From JALOAP01 sp964632355 (GTDB lineage: Bacteria > Chloroflexota > Dehalococcoidia > Tepidiformales > Tepidiformaceae), in the NCBI GenBank assembly GCA_964632355.1, contig CAZWBW010000116.1, forward strand, positions 1 to 7,855: 7,855 bases of DNA. Reading direction: 5' to 3'. The notes under the pieces are model-generated. The model worked only from the letters and a program-made list of their open reading frames with translations, ran no database searches and was not told the DNA's origin. The translations under genes were made by a program, and so were the position numbers. Of the stretch, positions 1 to 4,920 are shown piece after piece (the first letter of the stretch is position 1; each line of letters opens with the position of its first letter).

Positions 1-45
1 GAGGTCAGTGTAACGCAGGCTGTGATAGGGCGCGGGAAGGGATCA

Positions 46-59
46 CACTGCGCGCAGTG
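46..59. repeat. Perfect 14-bp palindrome next to array 1
   Basis: CACTGCG (46-52) is followed directly by its reverse complement CGCAGTG (53-59). A second pair, GATCAC (41-46) and GTGATC (64-69), brackets it. On the minus strand this lies about 50 bases past the aminotransferase stop codon and could fold into a hairpin (stem CACTG/CAGTG, loop CGCG). No T-run follows on the minus strand, so it is not a classical intrinsic terminator. Bases 1-40 show nothing recognisable. Confidence 0.4.
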
Positions 60-107
60 CTCAGTGATCGCGTAGTGCTCAGCGACCAGTGCTCAGTGCT
101 TAGTGTG
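55..107. repeat. Degenerate heptad repeat array 1 (consensus NAGTGCT)
   Basis: Read on the plus strand, units of seven bases follow one another: CAGTGCT (55-61), CAGTGAT, a 4-base interruption CGCG, TAGTGCT (73-79), CAGCGAC, CAGTGCT (87-93), CAGTGCT (94-100) and TAGTGTG (101-107). The array ends two bases before the stop codon of the minus-strand aminotransferase, so it is the immediate 3' flank of that gene. The same heptamer family makes up the longer array at 5934-6060. Because AGTGCT and its complement AGCACT both occur in the family, transcripts could fold locally. The function is unknown; an intergenic short tandem repeat family or a 3'-end/terminator-like element are both possible. Confidence 0.75.
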
Positions 108-109
108 GA

Positions 110-1276
110 CTACCCCGCGAGGATCGATCGTAGCGCCTCGCAGACTTCGTCGACCTGGGCGTCCGTCATGTCCGGGAACATGGGGAGGCTGATCGCGCCT
201 TCGAAGATGCGCTCGGCGATGGGGAAGTCGCCCTTCTTCCAATAGCCCAGCCGCTGGTACGCGGAGTGGTAGTGGATCGGGATGAAGTGCACCGACGCCT
301 GGATGCCACGTTCGGCGAGCTTCCGGATGACGTCGTCGCGCCCGACGGGCGAACTTGCGCGCACACGCACAACGAAGAGGTGCCAGGCGTGCCGGTTCTC
401 CTCGGAGAAGCCGGGGAGGTCGAGGTGCTCCTCATCGCGAAGGTTCGCGAAGTACCGCTCTGCGACGCGCGTTCGCTGCTCGGTGAAGCGGTCGAGCTTC
501 TGGAGCTGCCGCCGGCCGAGCGCCGCCGCGAGGTCCGTGAGGTTGTCCTTGAACCCGAACTCGCCCACGTCGTACCGCCAGCTGCCGCCGACGTCGTAGC
601 GGTTCCACGCGTCCTTCGTCATGCCGTGGAGCGTCAGGATGCGGACCCGCTCGCTCGTCTCTTCGTCGTCGGTCGCGAGCGCGCCGCCTTCGCCGGTGGT
701 CATGTTCTTCGTGGCGTAGAAGCTGAAGGCGGTGGCGTCGCCGATGCTGCCGATGGGGCGGCCGCGATAGGCGCTCCCGATCGCGTGGGCGGCGTCTTCG
801 AGCACCTTCAGCCCGTGCCGCTTCGCGATATCCATGATCGCGTCCATGTCGCACGGTTCACCGGCAAAGTGCACGGGGATGATTGCCTTTGTGCGCGGCG
901 TCACCGCCCGCTCGATGAGCTCCGGGTCGATGTTCGCGTCCCGTTCGCGGACGTCGACGAGGACCGGGGTGGCGCCGGTGTGCACGATCACTGTGACGGT
1001 CGCCGAGAAGGTGTACGGCGTGGTGATGACTTCGTCGCCGGGGCCAAGGCGCCATGCCCGCAGCGCGAGGTGCATCGCGGCAGTGCAGGAATTCACGGCG
1101 TTGACGTATTTCGCGCCGCAATACGCCGCGAGCTCCTCTTCGAGCGCCTTCACGTTGGGGCCACTCGTGAGCCAGCCGCTGCGCAGCGTCTCGGCGACAG
1201 CGGCGATATCGTCCTCGTCGATCGATGGCTTGAAGAATGGGATGCGAAACGCGGTCACGAAGGCAGGATAGAACAC
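110..1276 (-). CDS. DegT/DnrJ/EryC1/StrS family sugar aminotransferase
   Basis: PLP-dependent enzyme of 388 aa, the usual length for the family, which transaminates keto groups on nucleotide-activated sugars for surface polysaccharide or glycoconjugate synthesis in the cytosol. Seen in the sequence: the N-terminal IPFFKP and SGWLTSGPNV segment (about 12-42), the SCTAAMHLAL cofactor-phosphate region (63-72), EDAAHAIGS (160-168) with Asp161 expected to contact the PLP ring nitrogen, and SFYATKNMTTGEGG (185-198) with Lys190 as the Schiff-base lysine. The C-terminal part has HAWHLFVVRV and VHFIPIHYHSAY, both typical. All key residues are present, so it should be active. The sugar substrate cannot be read from the sequence. 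The GTG at 1276 is the longest possible start (an in-frame TAG lies three codons upstream) but has no clear SD. A GTG at 1258 is the alternative and may be leaderless. It stands alone; other glycan genes in the window are at 3007 and 6052. Confidence 0.93.
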   Translation of the reverse strand: MFYPAFVTAFRIPFFKPSIDEDDIAAVAETLRSGWLTSGPNVKALEEELAAYCGAKYVNAVNSCTAAMHLALRAWRLGPGDEVITTPYTFSATVTVIVHTGATPVLVDVRERDANIDPELIERAVTPRTKAIIPVHFAGEPCDMDAIMDIAKRHGLKVLEDAAHAIGSAYRGRPIGSIGDATAFSFYATKNMTTGEGGALATDDEETSERVRILTLHGMTKDAWNRYDVGGSWRYDVGEFGFKDNLTDLAAALGRRQLQKLDRFTEQRTRVAERYFANLRDEEHLDLPGFSEENRHAWHLFVVRVRASSPVGRDDVIRKLAERGIQASVHFIPIHYHSAYQRLGYWKKGDFPIAERIFEGAISLPMFPDMTDAQVDEVCEALRSILAG

Positions 1277-1293
1277 CGCCCGCTATGGGCTAA
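1265..1293 (-). promoter_or_regulatory. Candidate promoter giving a leaderless GTG start for the aminotransferase
   Basis: On the minus strand TTAGCC (1293-1288) and TATCCT (1270-1265) are separated by 17 bases. Six bases after TATCCT comes GTG (1258-1256), in frame with the aminotransferase and shortly before its conserved IPFFKP segment. That spacing would place the transcription start at or beside the start codon. The -35 match is weak (3 of 6), so this is an inference from spacing and from the lack of an SD. Confidence 0.25.
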
Positions 1294-1300
1294 GCGAACG

Positions 1301-1330
1301 CGGCCCCGCTTTCCGCTCCTTTCGGGGCCG
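1301..1330. repeat. Hairpin with 8-bp GC stem
   Basis: CGGCCCCG (1301-1308) pairs with CGGGGCCG (1323-1330) around a 14-base loop. On the minus strand the loop contains AAAGGAG, an SD-like string, but no start codon follows at a usable distance. It lies just upstream of the aminotransferase and next to a second, stronger hairpin, so it may be part of the 5' leader of that gene or the tail of the preceding transcript. Confidence 0.4.
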
Positions 1331-1348
1331 GGGGCGGGCCGCGGACGT

Positions 1349-1381
1349 TGGGCCGGCGGCGGGAGGTGCTCCGCCGGCCCA
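1349..1381 (-). terminator. Strong GC hairpin after the acyl-CoA dehydrogenase gene
   Basis: TGGGCCGGCGG (1349-1359) is the exact reverse complement of CCGCCGGCCCA (1371-1381), giving an 11-bp stem with an 11-base loop. It starts 12 bases after the stop codon of the minus-strand acyl-CoA dehydrogenase. The position fits a transcript end or RNA-stabilising hairpin. There is no T-run after it, so intrinsic termination is unproven. Confidence 0.5.
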
Positions 1382-1393
1382 CGGGCGCCTGTT

Positions 1394-2572
1394 CTACCCC
1401 CAGCGTGGCTGCTCGGTGAGGTCGATACCGAGCGCGATCTTGCCGATCACCTCGTGCGCGAGCAGCGTGTTCGCCGGGTGGAACCCGCCGCAGCGCACGT
1501 CACGGTAGAGCCGCTCGAGCTCGCTCGGGCGAAACATGCCGCCGCCGCCCGAAATCGCCATCGCGCCATCCACAACGCGCTTCGCCGCTTCGACCGTCTG
1601 GTGTTTTGCGGTGACGAACTTCAGCGGCCAGTCGTTGCCGTAGTCAACGCCTTCGGACCAGTCCGAGGCGACGCGGTCGACGAGCGCGGTGCTGGTTTCG
1701 ACGTCCATCCGCATCTCGGCGGCGAGGTGCTGCACTTCGGGGTGGTAGGCCATCGAACGGGTGAGCGCGACCGAGGTCCGCCTGCGGGCGGTCTCGACGG
1801 CGATGTCCATGGCGCGCCGTGCGATGCCCAGGTACACGGACGCGAACCCGATTTCGGCCCACGCGAAGATGCAGAGGATGAAGAGGTCGGGCTGGCCGGC
1901 GGGGAGCACCCGCGAGATGTACCGATCGGGCACGAAAGCGCCGTTCAGGATGGTGTCGTCGCTGCGGGTGGCCCGCATGCCGAGCACGTCCCAGGTTTCC
2001 TTGATCTCGTAGCCTTCGGTATCGCGCGGGATGAACGCGTGCACGATCTTCGGGTTCTCCGGATCGCTCGTATCCATGCCGTGGACGCCGAGTCGCGTCC
2101 AGACCGGGGTAAGGCTGCCGAACATCTTCCGCCCGTAGAAGCGGTAGCCGCCATCGACGCGCTCCGCGCGTGCGGTCGAGAAGAGGAGGGTGAGGTCGTT
2201 GCCGGTTTCGCCGTGGCCGGCAGCGAAAATCTCGCCCGCGGCGCCTTCGCGCAGCATCCACTCGAGCGACGGGTCGCCGAGCTTCCGCATGTCGGCTGCG
2301 ACGCCCATCCAGTAGGTATGCATGTTGAGGGCGAGCGCAGTGGCCGGTGCGCGTTCGGCGAGCCGCTGGGTTTCGCGGGCGGCCTCGGCGAGCGTGTAGC
2401 CAAGGCCGCCGAATTCTTTCGGGATGGCCATCTTGAGGTAGCCGGTGTTCTTGATCTCTTCGAAGTCCTCGTCGAAGAACCGGTTCTCGATGTCGTAGCG
2501 GGAAGCGCGCTGGCTGACGTGCTCCAACAGTTCGTCGCTGACGTTGGTGGGCAGGGTGGCGGTGGAGGTCAC
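1394..2572 (-). CDS. Acyl-CoA dehydrogenase family flavoprotein
   Basis: Predicted FAD-dependent, cytosolic enzyme of 392 aa, the normal length for acyl-CoA dehydrogenases (ACADs), which introduce an alpha,beta double bond into acyl-CoA esters. Seen: the N-terminal helical domain ending in IPKEFGGLGY (50-59); the middle domain with GHGETGNDLTLL (119-130), GGYRFYGRKMFGSL (141-154) and WDVLGMRATRSDDTIL (194-209); and the C-terminal helical domain with RSMAYHPEVQHLAAEMRMDV (272-291) and RDVRCGGFHPANTLLAHE (357-374). The C-terminal segment replaces the YEGT-like motif that carries the catalytic glutamate in medium-chain enzymes, so the substrate and even the reaction are uncertain. DszC-type flavin monooxygenases share this fold. 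Start: GTG at 2572 with SD AAGGAG (2584-2579) and a 6-base spacer. It is divergent from the small ORF/GT9 pair and followed by a strong hairpin, so it is probably monocistronic. Confidence 0.9.
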   Translation of the reverse strand: MTSTATLPTNVSDELLEHVSQRASRYDIENRFFDEDFEEIKNTGYLKMAIPKEFGGLGYTLAEAARETQRLAERAPATALALNMHTYWMGVAADMRKLGDPSLEWMLREGAAGEIFAAGHGETGNDLTLLFSTARAERVDGGYRFYGRKMFGSLTPVWTRLGVHGMDTSDPENPKIVHAFIPRDTEGYEIKETWDVLGMRATRSDDTILNGAFVPDRYISRVLPAGQPDLFILCIFAWAEIGFASVYLGIARRAMDIAVETARRRTSVALTRSMAYHPEVQHLAAEMRMDVETSTALVDRVASDWSEGVDYGNDWPLKFVTAKHQTVEAAKRVVDGAMAISGGGGMFRPSELERLYRDVRCGGFHPANTLLAHEVIGKIALGIDLTEQPRWG

Positions 2573-2592
2573 GGAAAGCTCCTTAAAACAAC

Positions 2593-2609
2593 GTAGAACG
2601 CACTTCTAC
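2593..2609. promoter_or_regulatory. Candidate operator, palindrome GTAGAA-N5-TTCTAC
   Basis: GTAGAA (2593-2598) and TTCTAC (2604-2609) form a perfect 6-bp inverted repeat with a 5-base spacer. It covers the proposed -10 of the acyl-CoA dehydrogenase promoter and lies just ahead of the SD. TetR-type repressors often control acyl-CoA dehydrogenase genes from such dyads, but no regulator gene is in the window, so the binding protein is unknown. Confidence 0.4.
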
Positions 2610-2632
2610 TCCCGCCGAATCACGCACTGCAA
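2603..2632 (-). promoter_or_regulatory. Candidate promoter of the acyl-CoA dehydrogenase gene
   Basis: On the minus strand TTGCAG (2632-2627) and TAGAAG (2608-2603) are separated by 18 bases and point at the GTG start at 2572. TAGAAG keeps four of six consensus -10 bases. The -35 matches only in TTG. Support comes from position and from the overlapping palindrome at 2593-2609. Confidence 0.3.
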
Positions 2633-2653
2633 TGGCGTGGTTCACATTCGACT

Positions 2654-2666
2654 CGAGAATTTCTCG
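2654..2666. promoter_or_regulatory. Palindrome CGAGAA-T-TTCTCG in the divergent region
   Basis: A perfect 13-bp dyad (CGAGAA 2654-2659, TTCTCG 2661-2666) followed on the plus strand by TTTTGTT. It sits in the middle of the 239-bp gap between the divergent acyl-CoA dehydrogenase and the 62-aa ORF. It shares the TTCT/AGAA core with the palindrome at 2593-2609, so one regulator might bind both. The TTTTG after it also allows a weak plus-strand terminator reading. Confidence 0.35.
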
Positions 2667-2728
2667 TTTTGTTAGCGCCCTGCAACGGCCCCCTACGCCG
2701 CGTTGGGAGGGCTGGACGTGGCGCCCGC

Positions 2729-2734
2729 TATGGT
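2729..2734 (+). promoter_or_regulatory. Possible -10 element (CCCGC-TATGGT) for the small ORF/GT9 pair
   Basis: TATGGT (2729-2734) preceded by CCCGC resembles an extended -10. No good -35 lies 16-18 bases upstream. The same CCCGCTATG string occurs ahead of the CoA-transferase operon (minus strand, 5931-5923) and at 1279-1287. If used, the leader RNA would be about 70 bases and would include the stem-loop at 2756-2790. Confidence 0.25.
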
Positions 2735-2755
2735 GCGTCCAAGCAGTACCACGTA

Positions 2756-2790
2756 CGCCCGTTCAACTCGCTGATGTTCAAGTACGGGCG
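2756..2790 (+). promoter_or_regulatory. Leader stem-loop just upstream of the SD
   Basis: CGCCCGT (2756-2762) pairs with ACGGGCG (2784-2790), a 7-bp stem with a 21-base loop. The loop region also carries a direct repeat of GTTCAA. The stem ends 8 bases before the SD GGAGGA of the 62-aa ORF, so it could influence ribosome access. It matches no riboswitch class I can recognise. Confidence 0.3.
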
Positions 2791-2811
2791 GTTCCTTTGG
2801 AGGAAGTCCGT

Positions 2812-3000
2812 ATGGTTTCGTGTATCCGTTGCCGGGCCCGTTTCATGGCCAACCCCGAAATCGAAGCGCTCTGGGCTGAGATGCATCAGCGACGCTTCCA
2901 CACCACCACCCGCGCGACGGCCGCCCGCATCCCGCGGCCATCGTTCGACGCGGCGAAGCAGCGCGACAGGGCGCGGAGAAGCGCCCGGCAAACCGGCTAA
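2812..3000 (+). CDS. Small hypothetical CxxC protein (62 aa)
   Basis: I do not recognise this protein. The start is well supported: SD GGAGGA (2799-2804) sits 7 bases before ATG. The product opens with MVSCIRCRARF, a CxxC pair that could bind a metal or be redox active. An acidic/aromatic helix-like stretch (about 13-28, NPEIEALWAEMHQRRF) follows, and the tail is very basic and rich in Arg and Ala. No signal peptide or membrane segment is seen. Its TAA is in the same reading frame as the GT9 gene, whose GTG comes six bases later, so translation of GT9 may depend on it. It could be a genuine small protein or a translated leader. A longer in-frame start at 2632 has no SD and is less likely. Confidence 0.6.
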   Translation: MVSCIRCRARFMANPEIEALWAEMHQRRFHTTTRATAARIPRPSFDAAKQRDRARRSARQTG

Positions 3001-3006
3001 CCTGCG

Positions 3007-4101
3007 GTGAGCAGCGCGCCACCTGCGCTCCCCGCTGAGCCACGCAAGATCGCGGTCCTCCGCGCGAACGCGATCGGTGACTTCGTCTTTGCGCTACCGG
3101 CGCTCGAAGCGCTCCGCGCACGGTTCCCGGCAGCCGAGATCGTGCTGCTCGGGCTGCCGTGGCACGCTGAATTCCTCGGCACGCGGCCTTCCCCGGTCGA
3201 CCGCGTCATCCCGCTGCCGCGCATCCGCGGTGTCGGTGCGCCCAAAGACTTCGACACGAACCCCGAAGCGCTCGCGGAGTGCCTCGCGCAGCTCCGCGCC
3301 GAGCAGTTCGACCTCGCGGTGCAGCTTCACGGCGGCGGCCAGCACTCGAACCCGTTCCTCCGCAGCATCGGCGCGAAGAGCACCATCGGGATGCGCGCGG
3401 CGGGGGCCGAGCCGCTCGACCATTGGGTCCCGTACGTCTACTGGCAGTCGGAGGTGTTGCGGTTGCTCGAAGTGGTGGCGCTGGCCGGGGCCGCGCCGGT
3501 CACGCTCGCGGCACGGCTCTCCGTGACGGACGCGGACCTCGAAGAAGCGCGCGCCGCATGCGGCGGTACGCCTGAGCGGCTGGTCATCGTCCACCCGGGA
3601 GCAGGCGACCCGCGGCGTCGCTGGCCGATCGAGCACTTCGCCACGGTCGGGAAGGCAGTCCACGAGGCCGGGTTCGAGCTTGCGGTCGTTGGGAGCGGCG
3701 CCGACCAGCCACTCGCTGACGAGCTCTGCGCCCGGCTCGGCGCTGGTGCCGCGAACCTCGCGGGGCGCCTCTCGCTGGGTGGCCTTGCGGGGCTTGGCGC
3801 ACAGTGCCGCCTTTTCGTCGGCAACGATTCGGGGCCGCTCCACGTCGCAGAAGCCGCCGGTGCACCGACTGTCGGCATCTACTGGTGCGGCAATATCGTG
3901 AACGCCGACCCGATCACGCGTGCGAACCACCGCCCCGTGCTCTCGTGGCGGCTCACCTGCCCGGCGTGCGGCGCGAACGTGATGGAGTCGCGCTGCGAGC
4001 ACGAAGTTTCCTTCGCCGATCTTGCACCGGTCGAGGAAGCGCTCGGGCAGGCGTTCGACCTGCTCGGGGTATCGCGCGAGCAGCGGGCCGGCGCCGGTTA
4101 G
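3007..4101 (+). CDS. Glycosyltransferase family 9 (heptosyltransferase-like)
   Basis: A 364-aa GT-B glycosyltransferase of the heptosyltransferase family, which transfers a sugar from a nucleotide donor onto a growing surface glycan on the cytosolic side of the membrane. Seen: the N-terminal KIAVLRANAIGDFVFALPAL (14-33), typical of the family's acceptor-side domain; the C-terminal donor domain with HPGAGDPRRRWP (196-207); and GNDSGPLHVAEAAGAPTVG (272-290), the donor-binding motif with Asp274. After it come Cys318, Cys321 and Cys330 (LTCPACG...SRCEHE), a cluster that could hold a metal or disulfides. Donor and acceptor cannot be read from the sequence. The GTG start has no SD but follows the stop of the 62-aa ORF by six bases in the same frame, so coupled re-initiation is likely. 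Its TAG overlaps the stop of the converging CoA-transferase gene. Confidence 0.9.
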   Translation: MSSAPPALPAEPRKIAVLRANAIGDFVFALPALEALRARFPAAEIVLLGLPWHAEFLGTRPSPVDRVIPLPRIRGVGAPKDFDTNPEALAECLAQLRAEQFDLAVQLHGGGQHSNPFLRSIGAKSTIGMRAAGAEPLDHWVPYVYWQSEVLRLLEVVALAGAAPVTLAARLSVTDADLEEARAACGGTPERLVIVHPGAGDPRRRWPIEHFATVGKAVHEAGFELAVVGSGADQPLADELCARLGAGAANLAGRLSLGGLAGLGAQCRLFVGNDSGPLHVAEAAGAPTVGIYWCGNIVNADPITRANHRPVLSWRLTCPACGANVMESRCEHEVSFADLAPVEEALGQAFDLLGVSREQRAGAG

Positions 4102-4910
4102 TACCGCCCGGGCACGAGGTAGTACTGGTGCGGGTCGAGCCGCCGGAGGAGTTCGAGTTCCTCCTTGGTTGGCGGTTCGTGCTTCGCGAGCTCGGGCGCG
4201 ACGCGCAGGTCCCAACCCGTTTCAATCTGCACGATCTCGGGCTCCATGTTCGGGAAGAGGCCGTCGAGCACCATCTCGCACGAACCGGTCGCACCACCGT
4301 CCGGCGTATCGAAGCTGAACGTGCCGAAGGTGGAAATGACGCGGTTCGGCCCCTGTGGTTCAAGGCCCTCGCGTTGGCGCGCGCCGGGGCCATCGATGTA
4401 ACCGGGGCTGGTGTTGAAGTGCACACGTTCGACGAAGCGGCGGCGCTCCTGCGGCATGATCGTCATCACGCGCTTCGCAAGGCAGGCGATTTCCGTGTTA
4501 CCGCCCGTCCCACCGAGCCGCCGTTCGGGCGCCAGGTAGTCGCCGAGCACCAGCGTGTTCAGGTTGCCGAAGCGGTCGACCTGCGCGGCGGTGAGCACGC
4601 CGAGATCGACGTTGCCGCCCATGAGCAGCGTCCCCAGCGCATCGACCATATCGCTGGTGACCACCGAACCGTCATTCAGGTTCAGGTCGTGGATGCCGAT
4701 GGGCGCGCGCGAAACATCGGGCGACGGCCGCCAGTCCATCGCGCCGACCTCGGTGCAGAGGACGATGTCGGGGGCGTGCATCAGCTTTGCGAGCGTGCCG
4801 GCCAGCACCGGCAGGCCCATACCGACCATCACGATACCCTTCTTCGGGAATTCGCGCGCCGCGACGACGCACATCAGCTCGGCCAGCGTGTAATCACCGT
4901 TGTCGCTCAT
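4098..4910 (-). CDS. Class I CoA-transferase, beta subunit (GctB/IpdB-like)
   Basis: Second subunit (270 aa) of a heteromeric class I CoA-transferase, a family that moves CoA between carboxylic acids through a glutamyl-CoA intermediate. Seen: HAPDIVLCTEVGAMDW (45-60), where Glu54 sits at the position of the catalytic glutamate of Acidaminococcus glutaconate CoA-transferase; MGGNVDLGVLTAAQVDRFGNLN (98-119), a highly typical stretch; and GTGGNTEIACLAKRVMTIM (134-152). The length matches GctB-type subunits. IpdB-type steroid ring hydrolases share the fold but, as I recall, lack that glutamate; its presence here favours a true transferase. Start: ATG 4910 with SD AGGAGG (4922-4917) overlapping the stop codon of the alpha-subunit gene, 10 bases apart, so the pair is translationally coupled. 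A longer frame up to 5054 is only overlap with the upstream gene. The acyl substrate is unknown. Confidence 0.9.
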   Translation of the reverse strand: MSDNGDYTLAELMCVVAAREFPKKGIVMVGMGLPVLAGTLAKLMHAPDIVLCTEVGAMDWRPSPDVSRAPIGIHDLNLNDGSVVTSDMVDALGTLLMGGNVDLGVLTAAQVDRFGNLNTLVLGDYLAPERRLGGTGGNTEIACLAKRVMTIMPQERRRFVERVHFNTSPGYIDGPGARQREGLEPQGPNRVISTFGTFSFDTPDGGATGSCEMVLDGLFPNMEPEIVQIETGWDLRVAPELAKHEPPTKEELELLRRLDPHQYYLVPGRY

Positions 4911-4920
4911 CGTCCCCCTC

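Noticed and set aside
266..2596. A 776-codon open frame on the plus strand across two genes
   Set aside because: It lies antisense to the aminotransferase and acyl-CoA dehydrogenase, both of which show full family motifs. Its sequence is low-complexity (Val, Ala, Arg, Gly, Glu, His) and runs through the gap between them, as expected for a frame opened by high GC codon use.
3094..4215. A 373-codon minus-strand frame opposite GT9
   Set aside because: GT9 on the plus strand has the HPGAG and GNDSGPLH motifs; the opposite frame shows only composition bias.
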